From assembly GCF_050948215.1 (NCBI RefSeq), contig NC_135152.1, positions 3,754,310-3,818,309 on the forward strand: 64,000 bases of DNA, read 5' to 3'. The DNA is from Halictus rubicundus (lineage: Eukaryota > Arthropoda > Insecta > Hymenoptera > Halictidae). The notes under the pieces were generated by a model, which ran no database searches, had not been told where the DNA came from, and saw nothing but the letters and a program-made list of their open reading frames with translations. Position 1 is the stretch's first letter. Each line of letters begins with the position of its first letter. Both the position numbers and the translations under genes were made by a program. Below are positions 33,046-46,265 of this stretch, piece after piece.

Positions 33046-35586
33046 TAATAACTATCGCTTTCTAGAATAGACTAGACTACTAGACTACCAACAGTTTCAT
33101 GTTTGCAATTGTTTAATACATTTGCTATCGTGCAATCATGTTTGGATCACTCTACTATTGATACATCGAACAGGAATAATTATAATTGATTTTTGTTTTC
33201 ATGTACGCAGTAATGGAGTAATCATTGGCGGTCTGTCATTGGAGTTTCATTATCAAATAGTCATGGGTTAATAATAATAACTGTAGTAATAATAGGAATA
33301 GTAATAGCACAGTGTTGGTACAGTGGAGGAGTGCATGAAATTGTCGAAACTTGTTTGTTATTACACGGTAATTAATAGAGTGGATGTATGTCCATTTGCA
33401 TATTTGCAAATTGGTAAAATACTGTTAAAGTAAACATTTACGTTGATATGGCTTTTGGAAATGAGTTGCAGAATATGACAGAGTACAATATTGGAATCTT
33501 CTAGTCCCCAATATGAATTTTGAAAGTCCCAATTTTTGTGAAATTTGAAAGAGGGAGGCGTGAAAAAAATTTCGAAAAATAAGGTCCACTTTAATCTACG
33601 GTCTATTTCTCGCGAATTTTGTCATGTTTAATTAATTTCCTCCCAAACTATATATAGTACAACAAGCTAACATCGCCTGATTAATTTCTAAAATTGTTCA
33701 CCTGACAATTTATTTTTCCCAAGACGTTCGCTGAGTAAACGTAACAAAGATCTGCTTAAACTGCACTGTCGCAGACACCGTAAACCACAAAATTGCCTGG
33801 CATCGACCGCCATAACTCCCCGAGAGTCTCGTAAGAGCAATGAAAACGTATCTCTCACTCGTTTTAATAAATCCAGCGACCGTGCCAGTAACAAAACCAG
33901 ATTTCCGCAGCGTCTAAATTCACTTTGATTAACCGGTTATAAAGTGCTCGGCTCTCTCAGATCTAACCCACATTACAACGAAGCCGAAATTCACGAGACC
34001 CTTCTCGCACGGCGATTAGAATAATTTCGAACGAAATGTTCCACGGTCCTGTGTTCAGGGGCAAGACGAAGCAGAAACGGAATTCGCGCGGGTCGGCGAA
34101 ACGCGAGGAGGAACGACGGGAAAACGAATATTTTCCCTTAAAGAGGAATGTGTAATAACCGGGGGTGATTCCGCGAATTGGCAAGCGATTCTCCCTTTTT
34201 AATGTCGCTTTATGACGTTACCGTCGTTGTCCGTGCTCGGGAAATGTAATAACAATACATTCCCGATTGTCCGGGGAGCGGGCGCCAGGAATCGCGGAAA
34301 TTTCAGTGGTTAATTCGTTCCGCGCGAAAAATGAAACCGGCATTGCCGCGTGAAAATCAATCGGGCTCCGAAATAGCCGGGATTCGCGGAATCCCGACAC
34401 TCGAAACTTATTCGCTGACACTGATTTCCCGGGCCCGGTAACAGTTCTCTCGGCTCATTCGATCCTGCAACGCGATCGCCCTCGTTTTCGTTCTTTCTCC
34501 CTGCTCCCGATTCGCGAAATCTGCGCACCCTGGTCCCAGATCAGAATTCGCCATTTTGAATTCAATACAGGTCATTTTTCCAAAAATTTCAAACCAGCAC
34601 CTTCGGGAATATCTGCTTATTTGTTGAGAAAAGATTTTGTTGCACACCGATCGAGATAATTTGTTACTCAAATTTTTCCAACACGCTGATGCAAAGGGAG
34701 AGATGTTCAGCTGTGTTAGAATTTGTCTGATTGATTTTCGGGTCTTTTTGGGGTTTGGGACACGGATGGGGTTGGCAAATTTAATGACTCGCGTAAAAGT
34801 CGAAACGCAGAGGAACAAGACAAAAAAGGGTAGCAAAAAGGGTAGCAAAGGGGAGGTCCTCGTCTGAGAATCTGAAAGGAGTCACGGCGCCTGACAGCGA
34901 GGCATCGTATTGTTTTTGGTCGCCAGAAATAGCGGACCGAGAGCGCCGCGACGACGACGAAACCGGCCAAAACGAGAAGCTCGCCCCTTGTTGACCGCTC
35001 TGCGAGACTTCGACCACCTCTATTTCGGACGCCATTTCCCCCATTGCTTTGTCAAGATTCCATACCGGCGTTGTCACTCCCGTAGCCGAGCCACTTGTAT
35101 CTCGCCAGCCGCCAACGAACTTCGCTGACAAAGGACGCGTCACTTCAGTCTAACAACCGCCGATTTTAATGAAACGTAAATTCCACTGAATATTGCGCCT
35201 TGGCCTCTTCAAACTGTCAAGTGGACTGGATCACTCCGGAAACATACAAGAAGCTACCGAACACGTACATTACATGCGTTCAGATAACACTCATCTACAA
35301 TAGTGGACGCAACAACTGCCCCGATTGCGAAAATAGGGAAAAATGTCAAAGGGAAACTTTAGTGTTAAAAAGACAAATATTATGGCGTGGGTCAAATGTT
35401 TCTCAAGGTCATATTTTCGAGGTGTCAAGAATGTATCTTCAACAATATTTTAGAATTACACTAATTCTAAAAATTTCTTGAGTTATAAAATAAATTTCTA
35501 ATTACTAATATGGAAAGCATATTTTTCCAAAATGACGTATATACGATCCATACTACGATGACCTTCAAATGACCTTGGGCACCATT
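33046..35586. other. No gene recognised
   Basis: AT-rich to about 33900, then GC-richer. A 120-codon minus frame (34781-35143) is Ser-rich without a domain and overlaps others. 35250-35480 weakly resembles the CAGGGTG-type arm at 26944. Confidence 0.4.
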
Positions 35587-35590
35587 TTAA

Positions 35591-35802
35591 CACTAAACCT
35601 ATCACCGCTGTCAAAATGACCGATTCCAGATTTCTTATGTTACAATTACTGAAATTATGAAGATGCTTTCGTGCGAAATGATTAATTGTATATATTTAAT
35701 AGAGCATGCATTATAATACGAACCGCACAAAATCTAAATAAATCTCGTCGTTTTTATAAGACAACATGCATCAGTTACTTTTAAGGCTGGGTAGGTTTAG
35801 TG
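35591..35802 (+). mobile_element. TTAA-flanked MITE, subfamily 2 (full)
   Basis: TTAA at 35587-35590 and 35803-35806. Tips CACTAAACCTATCACCG and GGGTAGGTTTAGTG. Subterminal CTGTCAAAATGACCG. The interior (TTACAATTACTGAAATTATG) matches the subfamily 1 copy at 60470 despite different tips. 212 bp. Confidence 0.88.
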
Positions 35803-35806
35803 TTAA

Positions 35807-37599
35807 AAACGTTCTAGTGACCTTGAAGCAAAGAATGCGACCATCATTAGCAATATTTCTTTATCATAATATATTTACCTTTTCGAATTCAAGTAATGTT
35901 TCTCTATTTTTTCCCAGCTTCGAGAACAAGTATTCGGGGCGTTTATGTTATCCTGTTTATGATCTACTCGTGGATTGAACGTACGAATACAGCAGCGTGT
36001 AAGACACTGTGTAAAGCTTTCCACGTAGCGTTGCTGTTCCAGTTTCGTAATTTAGATCAGCCGTCTGATCTATAAATAAGAGCACAGCGCACCGAAGTGT
36101 TTATGAATTGTTAAAAATTAGCCAAGTGATTTTGTGTAGCTAGGAGGTTTATTTTCCTGGCACCATCGCGATCATAATTCGCCGCTGAACATCCCCTGCA
36201 TGATTCAGAAACCTTCGTGCCCGCGCGTGCTATAATATTAACGGCCGCAGAAGGTACAACGTCAGTGGAACGTCAAATTACACTCCGCAAAATTTCCATC
36301 TGCCTGAAAGAATTCCTGTACAATATAACGAACCGTTGTCTGTTTGTTGTTTTGCAAGCGAACTGATGCGAACGAAATCTCAAAAATTCTGCACGGCCAC
36401 AGGAAATTATCGAATGGAAGAATGGTACGCCGAGTGCATACTAAATAAATCCTAACTGAATGTGCTACGCTGAATGTATCGGCAGAAAAATTGATATTTC
36501 TACCTGGACAAACAATTTCGTCTGGCTTGAAAGATTAATATCTCAGTCAAAGTATCAGACTGTTTTTCTTTTACAATATAAAAGCTCTTGACTAGTACAT
36601 AAATTTATTTTTATTGAAGAAATTTGTTCGTAGAAATGATCTCGTCTCGGTCAAACGATTAATAGCCGAATCAAAGCGTAGGTCTGCGGTTCTTCTGCAA
36701 CATGTAAGATCTTTCTTTAGAGAGTCCTAACGCTTATGGTCGGTGATGCAAGCGAGTACAGTGCTCGTCCGGTGGCTGATCAACGAGGTTAATTGCCCAG
36801 CACCTGGGAGAGCAGCGTCGAAACTGTCGAATCGCCGATCACGGCGCGGACAGAGCGTGAAAGATAGCGTAATTGCGATAACGCGTGGCAGTGCGAGCAA
36901 CAGACCGTGACGCAACGTAATAGGAACTGTGTCGTCCAATGAAGTACGTTTTAACGACTCGACTGCGATTTTCCGATCTGTTGTACACGACCTATGACAA
37001 ACCAGAATTTATTCGCGAAGCTGAGACTCGTGATTTCGAGGTTCCGAGCCAGAAAATCATTTATTTTCACGGTTTCTGTTGGTCTCGCGGGTTTTCGCGC
37101 TTTCACACGCCACACCGGGATCTAGAGGGAGGGAGAGAGAGAGAGTAAGAGGGATCACAGAGGAAAAGGGAAAACACCGGGCCAGAGGAGTTAAATGCAG
37201 GCGGTGCACGTACCGCCGGGAGAGAGAAGCGAAGTGTTATTTGAAAACACACGGGGAGCTGCAGTTGTTAGGTGGCGGGCAGGACACAGTCGCCGTAGCT
37301 GCGGCTAACGAGACCAGGAACAAAGGATAAAGAGCGAGAGTGAAACTGGAAGACGGCTCGGGGAAAAAGGAGCCGGGATACGCGATGTCCGCCAGCCGAA
37401 AATAAACCGTGTCATTGTAGCCGGCGGAACGGAAAGCGTTTTTACCGAGCCCGGGGATAATAAAGCAGAAAGCGAAAGGTCTCGGAGATATTTTCGACGG
37501 GAGATAGTGGCGTCCGATGTCTCTTTCTAATTTTATTTTGTCTTGCGCTTTGGCGAAACCCGGAAGAAAAAGTTCCGCTAGGAATAATGGGGACGGGAA
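35807..37599. other. No gene recognised
   Basis: Two weakly similar segments near 36500 and 36640 hint at an old duplication of about 140 bp. A short GA tract lies at 37134-37145. No gene. Confidence 0.4.
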
Positions 37600-38760
37600 A
37601 ATCTACGGGGCCATCTTTGAGAATTTTTTGTCGGGAATTGGGAAACTCTTTCGGTACAAATCCTTTTGTATTAAAAATAGCATACTTTAGAGCAGTAATG
37701 GTAATTTTTTTACTAAGGAATATTGAGATTTGTCGAAGATGTGGTCAATATTCCAGAGGCCCTTTCTCCTGTTGTTGTAAGGGTTGATTGAGGAGACTGG
37801 ACGTCCATAAAGCGATCTTTGTGAATTTTTTCTTTGGAATTGATTAATCCTTTCAGGATAAATCTTACTGTATTAGGAAGAACATATTTTCGAGTAGTAA
37901 TGGGAATTTTGATATTCAGTAATATTCATAACAGTCGAAGATGTGATTAATATTCTAGAGGTCCTTACAGGGTTCCTGCAGGGGTTGATAGGAGGCTCAG
38001 CATCCAAAAAGTGATTTTTCTGAATTTTTTCTTCGGATCTGGTAAATATTTTCGGGATAAGTCTTACCGCACCAAAAAGAGTATACTGTAAGGAGCAAAA
38101 CTGAGTCCACACTATTCGAAGCAACATAACTTTTTTTAAATTAGATCAAATGACTTGAATGTTATTGAGAAGTTAGAAGGATTAGTTTATTAGACGAAAT
38201 GTAAAAAATTTTTGAAAAAAATTTGAATTGATCGGAATCGCAAAAGAAATAGTAAAAGTTGGTTTTTTCAGCTTTTTTATCTGAGCCTGTATTGAAAATT
38301 TAAAGAATGTGTTTGATTCGCTCGAATAAATTATATCCATGCTGAAAATTTCACCGATATTGGTTAATTCGTTTACGAGTTATAAACGCTTAAAAGTGGG
38401 AAAATTGCCATTTTTACGATTTTCGACTTAAAATCGCACTTTTAATCGTTTATAAACGAATAAACCAATATCGATGAAATTTTCAGCATGGATATAATTT
38501 ATTCGAGCGAATCAAACACATTCTTTAAATTTTCAATACAGGCTCAGATAATAATTGATCGATAGGTGGTCAATCATAAACTGATATTCCTAAATTTTTT
38601 CTATTGCATTGAAACATTTTCTCGCAATAAATCTTTTTATATCAGAAAGAGTACATATGCAAACAGTACTTATAATTGTTTCATTAAGAAATATTAACAA
38701 TTGTGCAAGATGTGGTCAGTAATCCAGGAATCCTTTACGTTTTGTCTGCTTTCTCAGTGT
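37600..38760 (+). repeat. Decayed ~200-bp tandem array, four units, interrupted
   Basis: An anchor (GAATTTTTT-type with flanks) occurs at 37621, 37822, 38021 and 38591. Each unit also carries a GAAGATGTGGTCAATATTCC-like segment and a CCTTTTGTATTAAAAAT-like segment. The first three are spaced 201 and 199 bp; the fourth is displaced by inserted DNA that includes the palindrome at 38278-38551. Confidence 0.75.
38278..38551. mobile_element. 274-bp near-perfect palindrome (foldback element)
   Basis: The arm TTATCTGAGCCTGTATTG runs about 120 bp and returns inverted to end CAATACAGGCTCAGATAA. The pairing includes ATTATATCCATGCTGAAAAT. The unpaired centre is about 30 bp near 38400-38430. The arms are nearly identical, so the palindrome is young or conserved. 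It lies inside a decayed tandem array. A foldback MITE is likely; no target duplication was identified. Confidence 0.9.
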
Positions 38761-39339
38761 TGCTTAAATTCAGAATTTCCAAAGATTATATTTTTCTATT
38801 AACCCTGGAGAGTACCATTAGGTTCTCCTACAGCCCTATATGAAATGAATTCTTATTCAATAAGTACAGTTACAACAGCATCAAAATGGGAGGTGTCCCT
38901 ATAGTTTCTCACAGAATCTCCAATATCGCAAAATTGATTTTCTCGGGAAATCGGGCTCTAAAGTTGCTGCACCCATAAATCACAGTCCAAGCGTCCGGCT
39001 GACAACAAGGAAGGGTTAAATTATGTCGAAACATAATTAGCCCGGAGAACGAAGAACAAGGGATTCGGAATACCCGGTATTTCCCGGCGCTGTCGTAATT
39101 TCTCCAGCAGTTTCGTAAGAGCGAAGACACTCGGAATGTCCGTGGTGCAGGAAAAAATCGAACGAGCGTCGGGGCGCCAGAAATACCGAGAGCAGAATCG
39201 ACGACTGACAGAAAGAGAAGCGCCGCCGCGGTTTTAGCGCCGCAGCACAGAACGCTGTCGCTCGGAAAACAAAATTAATCGCGCGCCGCCGCGTATGCCT
39301 TTATTTCGAGGGAACGAAGAGACCGGCAGCGAGTGGAAA

Positions 39340-39371
<32 letters not shown>

Positions 39372-42300
39372 CAATATAGTGGGAGAGATAGAGTAAGATA
39401 GAGAGGAGGAGGGGAGGACGGGGGAGGGGGATTGAGTCGTTTCGAAACGGAGGAGAGACCCCGATGACGGTTAAATATATCCGACATCGAATTACGCGCT
39501 TGTCCACTGAGATTTGCATAAACACCGGCCCCGGGGATAACCCAACGACCGATTTAAAATGGCGACAGTGACGGAGACACGCGCCCCACCGAACAAAAGC
39601 TTCGCCTGCTCGTTCGCGAAATTTATTGCGGGCATAGCACTCGCTCGGACGCCACTTTGAAGACGCGTTTCAACCGCGACACACAATTAAACCGCCATCC
39701 TGGAAGCATATGCACGCTATTTTTAACTTTGACCGCGTTGAAAGCGCTTCTCCCTGTTCCAAAAGGGCTCGAACCGACCGCCGCACGTTGCAAAAAACGG
39801 GAGCCGATTTGTTAAACACCTAAAGCACGGCCGGGAAGGGTGGAATAAACATTTTTAATGCGACGGACGCTCGAGGGTGCGTTCTCGTTAACCCTGCGGT
39901 TAAAAACGTACGTTTAAAACCACTGTGAACGTTGGTCTATTGTAATGTTCAACGGGGACAGTATCGTTCAACTTTCTCGCTCCGAAGGTCCATTTTTGAA
40001 ATTTTTAACCTCGAGAGAAGGAAAGGAGCAAGTGAACAATACGTATGTTTGATTGAAGAATACGATTCAGTGGATTTTATACACCATGTTATAAAACCAA
40101 GGCAGTAATCTAATCATTGAGTACTTTATGAGTAATTTAAAATGTGAGCATTTTGTTGAATTTTTGTTCATCGTTTTTCTGAGTCATTCGTGCGGAGCAC
40201 GGTTCAAACCGACTCTATTAAATGTTACAGGAAAAATTACTAATTCAAGGGGTTAAAGAATATGCCTGGCATTTGTCGCGCCTCGGAAATCGGAATTATT
40301 TTCCGGAAAACACGAAAGGGAGTTTCGATATGAAATGAAATAAAAAAAAAAACAGCAAATTAAACAACGCGTTTCAAATAAATTGTATGCTTCGCTGTTT
40401 GCAGAAAAGTCGAAGCGTTCGCGGGAGGTGGATAATGTACGAAAGGTTAAATGTTATTAAATATTAAAGTGTACACTACCGCGCGGCTCGCTTGTAGTTC
40501 GATGTTTGACGAATAAATTAACGGCGTTATTTGCCATCAATCACAAAACGCGGCTACTTTATTGCGGATCCGAATGCGAGCATGCGGCTACAATCTTCTC
40601 TTATTTTTCCTGAAGAATCGATAAACAATTTTGAGGAGCATGGTGTAATGTCTTATTCTAAGACCCTCATCCAAAGAAAATTTTATTTCCCCTCCGTGAC
40701 ATAGAGTTCCTGGAATCGTGTGCTGAAGGAAGAAAATTTCTATTATATTTTCAAGAGAGAAAATAAAAATTTTCAAGTTAACATTCATGTGGTCATTTTC
40801 AATGTTACAATTTTTCTATCAGGCCCAATATCATGCACAAAGAAACAGTTTTCGATTATCTTTCAATGAACAATGGTGCAAGAATAATTGCAATTTAATA
40901 GAATGCTGAAGCAGAGCGTGATAAATGACTGGTCGAAAATTTGAAAAAGGGGAAAAGGAAGGAATTTGCGGAAGGAAAAAAGGAAGAGGATTCGCACGAA
41001 GCACGAGAGATGCTGCGGAGTTAGGGGGGGGGGGTGGAAGAAACTCGGAGGAAATAGGGGGTGGAATGGAGGCGTGGGTGGCAGAGGAGAGCGGTGACGA
41101 GTCACTCTGTCATTTCGTTATGAGTTACCGAGAAGAAACGAGGCGGAAGGAGCAACGGGAGACGAGCAATTCCTTCTGGAATTTCGGGAACGCTCGAGGG
41201 CCTAAATCGTTCTACTCTTCTGGAAGAAGAAAGGATGTCTCCGTTCCCGCGATCAAAGGCTCCACGAAATCCGGCTGCACGAAATTCAGAGTCCCGCGAC
41301 GAAATTATTTATCGAGCTCGTCCCGAAAAAAATTGATAACGTGCTAGACAGGCTCTTCTTACCGCCGGATACCCTTGTCCCCGATTCGTGGCCTGACGAA
41401 ATAAATCTTAACTCTTGCACGCTCCTCAAGATGAAAATTCGACCATTATTCATCTTCGGAAATAATACTCCGGTGAGAATCGCGTGGAAAATTAGAAAGT
41501 GTATTTAGAAGAAAGAATATCACCTTAACGATATTTCAGACATTTTTATTTCATTTCAGCAACTTCAATTTTACGTCAGTTTTAATAACATCATCCTGCT
41601 GCTGGATTCTCATGTTGTATTTGTTAATTCGTTCCACAAGAAGACAAATTGTTACGGTTGGTCCATGTTTCTTTTTGCGTGCATATTTTGTGCCCTTTGT
41701 TTGGTTACCATTTTTATTGGCTACCGTATTTGTGTGCGCGAACTTTGCACCATTATCGACGTTACAATGCCATTACGTTTCCTGCGTACGCACGAAAATA
41801 TTTCATTATTTGTTCGGCGGAGAATAAACTGCTTTTTTAATGTTTTTCTTTTGTGCAATTAAAGCCGGCACACATTACCGGGCAAAAAGTGGTGAATTAA
41901 TGGCCGTGGAACAAAATACCGTGGTGCCTTTTACTTTCGTTGTTTTTATAAACCACCGTTGCTTGAAAAACAATAAATCGTTATTGAACGACAGCTCGAA
42001 CAAATAAAATCTGAGGATCGGTGGGCAAATGAAAAAGGTATTAAGACTGAATTTTATCTCTCGTAAAGATATCAAAGTGGAGAAGATTTAAAATCGAGGG
42101 CACGTCATCAAATTTTATGGAGACGTTAAAACAATATTTCATTTTTCGCTTAAAGACCGAGAGAATAAATAAATTCACGGACCAGGCAATAAATATTTCC
42201 AGCAGCGTATTAACCGTTGACTGCCAAATGAGGATTCGGAAATAAGCGGCTTGACGAGCACTGTAATCTGTCAAAGGCTCGCTAAGAAGTCAGTGTAACA

Positions 42301-42559
42301 GTTCTGAAGATCTTCTCGTAAGACCTGTGTAACAGGGGCCAGAAAATTACGAAAGGTCTTGCCAATGAAGAGGCAGAGTCACCGAGCAAGTCGCTAAGTA
42401 AGAAAGTCGCTTGGAATGACGAAAACAAGAACAGATTACTTCCTCTACCAACTTTTCTTGGCCCGATTACTCGGTGTGTACCCTTTGACGGTAAATTAAA
42501 TCGTGTCTTTCACATCGGGGCTCGCGTACGATTATTATTAACACGACGAAGTCACTGAA
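38761..42559. other. No gene recognised
   Basis: GA tract at 39341-39366. The frames at 40863-41347 are antisense pairs in purine-rich DNA. Frames at 41612-41862 overlap in three frames. Nothing recognisable otherwise. Confidence 0.45.
39341..39366. repeat. (GA)n microsatellite
   Basis: About 26 bases of GA. Confidence 0.95.
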
Positions 42560-43205
42560 ATTGGCTGAGGATCAGCCAGAGGAAAAGCCAGGAGATATCA
42601 ACGCGAAGAAAATAAACTAAGTTGTCACACAGAAGGTTTACCATTGATTCCTTGATAGAGTGTACACTTTTCATAAATTCGCCGTAACTCTCTATATAGT
42701 GGGATGTTACAGAGGGAAATCGGCGTATCAGCGTGGAGAAAATAAAACAATTTGTCACTCGGTGGATCTATCATTTAATCGTTGACGAAGGTACTGGAAC
42801 GCGCGCGACGTTACGGGGGGGAATCGGTATTCAGCGCAGACAAACGTGAAAAAACAAGACAAGTTGTTACTCTGAAGATCTGCCATTGAATACTTGATAA
42901 AATACTCTTTTATGCTCCCTGTTCTCGCAGCTTCGAATCACGCGACGTTATGGGGGGAAATCGGTATCCTATAGATATCAGCGCGAAGAAGGGAAAATAA
43001 TTTGTCACCGAATGGATTTATCGTTTAATCCTTGGTGAAGAAATTTTCTACGCTTCTTAAAGTTTCACTGTGACTAAGTAGCGCGACGTTACGGGGTGAA
43101 ATCGGTATCCAGTGCATACAATCATGACGAAAAAGAAGACAAGTTGTCTCCCTATACTTAACCGTCGCGACGTTACGGAGGGGAAATCGGTATCCGAAGC
43201 GCCCG
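42560..43205 (+). repeat. Decayed tandem array, ~90-140-bp spacing, five units
   Basis: The motif GCGACGTTACGG plus GGGAAATCGGTATC recurs near 42702, 42805, 42942, 43082 and 43165. A second motif, AATTTGTCAC with variants, recurs between them. Spacings range from about 86 to 142 bp, so units have gained and lost sequence. No coding frame. Confidence 0.75.
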
Positions 43206-43432
43206 GGACACAAAACCAATAGAAAAATCGATCAGCCAAGAAAACCGTCATTGAATCGAGAAGCATCAAAGTTGCAGTTCTGAGTCCCTTATTTTCCGTG
43301 GAGCGGCCGATTCATATTCATCCTTGCGACGGGAACGTTGTTACGGGGCCGCTAATAAATTCATATCGATCCGAGGCTCGCCGGTCCGGAGAATTGAAAC
43401 GGTAGTTCGTTGGTTTCGGTAAACGGGTGTGT

Positions 43433-43471
43433 GCAGCAGCAGCGGCAGTAGTAGTAGCAGCAGCAGCAGCA
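43433..43471. repeat. CAG/TAG trinucleotide repeat
   Basis: An imperfect run of CAG with GTA/TAG variants. Confidence 0.9.
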
Positions 43472-43670
43472 GCCTCGGCTCCACGGCACGTTCCGCGTTC
43501 CACGTGGCCGGATCAATCTAAATTCGCATTATTGCCGAGAAGCTAGACGCGATACACCGTTCGATCCGACACCTAATACGGGTAATTCCGGTTTATTAGG
43601 CCGAACCGCATTAGGTTTCCGGTTTATTAGCTCGGAACCACGTTCATCGTTCTCGCAACGAGACTCGGGA

Positions 43671-43711
43671 TCTCTCTCTCCCTCTCTCCCTCCCTCTCTG
43701 TCTCTCTCTAT
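43671..43711. repeat. CT microsatellite (interrupted)
   Basis: CT repeats with CCT interruptions. Confidence 0.92.
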
Positions 43712-44556
43712 CTTGAAAACGGCCGACGCGCGATCGTTCATCGATTCCGGGCTTTTCTCCCCGTTGAAGCGGGCCCCGTTCGGTTTACTTCATCAATTCG
43801 ACCGATCCGGCTCGTGCACGGTCGATCGACAACGTTCCCAGCACTCCTAGAATGCCGGAACTTCCTTTGAAACCGAAACAATTCGGATTCCCAGCCGGGA
43901 CACCGAGAGTCGACGATGTTTTGCGGATTCTGGACCACTGGCGCCTTCTTTTTGACCCTAAGAACCATCTCGCGATTTTGAACAGACCGAGGATCTTCGT
44001 GCACTTGCGGGACGTATGAGTTTGTAGCGGCCAGCTGCATATAATAAAGTTGACACGTGCAATGCAGATGCTGGAGAGGTTTTAGGACTCAGGTGACAAT
44101 TGAAGCTATTTTTTAGGAAACTGTCAGGTAGAGTCATTAAGACGCCCTCTAGGGTAGCAATTAGATTTTATTAGCGACAGCCTCAATAGCCCTCGCAAAG
44201 AGTCATAAAAAAACCCCGACTTTCTAACGGCCCAAGCCAATGGTACGGGAACCCCGCGAAGACAAAGGGCCCGTTACCTGCGATGCACACAGCATGTTAA
44301 GGGTGTGCGGCCGATGGAAATTCCGTTACAGTGCGATTCACCAGAGTGGGGGTGCAAAGACACCCCCACCTATCAAAGACACAACTTTGTATAAAAGAGT
44401 AGACAGACTGCAGTCGACAGCTCACTCTCGTCAAAATAGTCAGCCAGTAGGCTCATGACAATAAACAGATTGCACGTCCGTCAGGGATTCGTTTCATTAC
44501 ATACCGAACACCAACCATCCTTCCTAAAAGTTCATACACAGAAGTCTTCCTATTAA

Positions 44557-44791
44557 CACGTTGACTGCCAGGTCACCCATATGTGGGTGACGGAATTATT
44601 TGTCCAGGTTTTAAAATGAATTTTTATGTCAATATATTAATTGTACCATATTTGATTAGGATCAGTAAAATGTAAGAAAGTTGGAGGACTACTCAGTATC
44701 ATACATCTAATTTTTTTCAATTTTTATTTCATTAAATAACTTACGTTGATTTTATGGAATTTTTGAGGTTTCTAGTTTGGCAGTCAAAGTG
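44557..44791 (+). mobile_element. TTAA-flanked MITE, subfamily 3
   Basis: TTAA at 44553-44556 and 44792-44795. Tips CACGTTGACTGCCAG and TTTGGCAGTCAAAGTG. The subterminal hairpin GTCACCCATATGTGGGTGAC is perfect. 235 bp, non-coding. Confidence 0.88.
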
Positions 44792-45344
44792 TTAAGGGCC
44801 AGGTCTTCGTAGATTCGCGATAAGGTAGAGTGACTACATGACCGTCAAAAAATGGTTTACGTGCCTCAAGTTTTCGTCCTTATGTGAGAATATTTTGTCG
44901 CTGGTAAAGGGCTCGTTCGAAAGAGGAAGGTTCAATCTAGACTAACATAAGCGTTAGAAGTAGGCCAAAAATTGACGATGTGCATGCCGTGGAATCCAAG
45001 CATTTTTATGCCATTGGATGAGTTTTCTGGACGAAATCGAGAATAGCGCGCGCTAGAAAATATCTCCAGTTACAAATTGATCTATATTTTGTCTTGATTC
45101 TCTGCGAAATAAAGCGAAAAACTTGAAGCACGTATCTGGCTTCAGAATTCATAATATCGATAATACAGAGCAAAAAATGTGACAAGTTTAGTCACAGACT
45201 TTTAAGACCCGTCGGATCAAGACCAAGACGGATCATAAGTCTGTGAATTGAAATTATTAATTAAAAAGTCACGTCACTATCCCGGGCCCTTAAACTGCTG
45301 TCATTCTTACTTGCGAGAAATGTTCAATTTCAGAATTCCGATCC

Positions 45345-45362
45345 GCAGTCTACTAATTAGTG
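45345..45362 (+). repeat. Family C right terminus (solo)
   Basis: GATCCGCAGTCTA followed by CTAATTAG. Confidence 0.5.
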
Positions 45363-45450
45363 TCAAACAGAGTTACCACCTTGTCAGTTTTGTGTAAGTG
45401 GTACAATTCTCAAAGAGTAAAAACTTATTCTTGTTCCTGATTAATCGTTG

Positions 45451-45495
45451 GACTGCAGATATACAATATTTACGCAGAATAAATATGTGGTATAT
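45451..45495 (+). repeat. Possible family C left terminus
   Basis: GGACTGCAGATATACAATAT, then ACGCAGAATAAAT, resembles the left tip TAGACTGCGGATCTTTGTGC of copy 1. Confidence 0.4.
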
Positions 45496-46217
45496 ATATC
45501 AAGTGTAAGGAATGAGAGTGGTTTTTCCGTTTGCACTGTTTAATATTTCGCGTTTAGGCCTTAGGGAGCGAGCCGCGACGATGACAGCCCGCAGGAGTTA
45601 TGACAACGAAACCCCTTTTTGCGGGGATTGTCTTGGTATAGAGGCAACGTTCTACAAGTGTTTCCCCGGGTTTTAATAATTCACGGAATCTTGTTGGCAG
45701 TCTACGAAGGGTCTCCGGGTTATTCTCCTCGGAGTTCTACCCGGAGCCAAAAACAACAGCAACCCTGCCGCCGAGAAGCCGAGGGCAAGTTTGTTCGTGC
45801 CTGCTGTTGCTTATTTCGTAGAATGCACTACGCTAAGAACAATCGCGTTTACATTCTACTGTACCTACTGCCTGCCCTGCTGTATGTTATTAACTGCGTC
45901 AACAGGTAATCCGACGTTCCCCTTTTTTATTACGCTGGAAAACAGTCGGAATCCAAACAGTCCACAATGTTTCTCATTTATGAAAACCGCGGGCCCCTAC
46001 ATTCCAGACTCGTTCCTCTGGAAAACCGAGACTTAATCTTTCCGTCTTATTCCGAACACTCTGCCTAACCATTCTAGCGGTTCGTAAAATGTTTACGGGC
46101 AATTTTTACTCTCTACAATTTTTGCCCAATGCACATTGCTTTTACGTACGTAAAAACTTTATCCTTTCCTTCGATAAATGATTAATTTTTTAAGTTCCAT
46201 TAATTTTTTTTTTTTGG

Positions 46218-46246
46218 TTGTGCAAATGCATAAAATCCACAATCTA
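46218..46246 (+). repeat. Family C right terminus (solo)
   Basis: AATGCATAAAATCCACAATCTA; close to the right tip of the copy at 58130. Confidence 0.5.
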
Positions 46247-46265
46247 ATTAGTATATTATATATTT

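Larger units (their letters stand above)
43206..44552. other. No gene recognised
   Basis: Contains a CAG-type trinucleotide tract (43433-43471) and a CT tract (43671-43711). Frames are short. Confidence 0.45.

Noticed and set aside
34781..35143. 120-codon minus-strand open frame
   Set aside because: Ser-rich, no domain, overlapped by other frames on both strands; GC-driven open frame is more likely than an exon.
36480..36720. Possible ~145-bp direct duplication
   Set aside because: Similarity is too weak by eye to separate from chance in AT-rich DNA.
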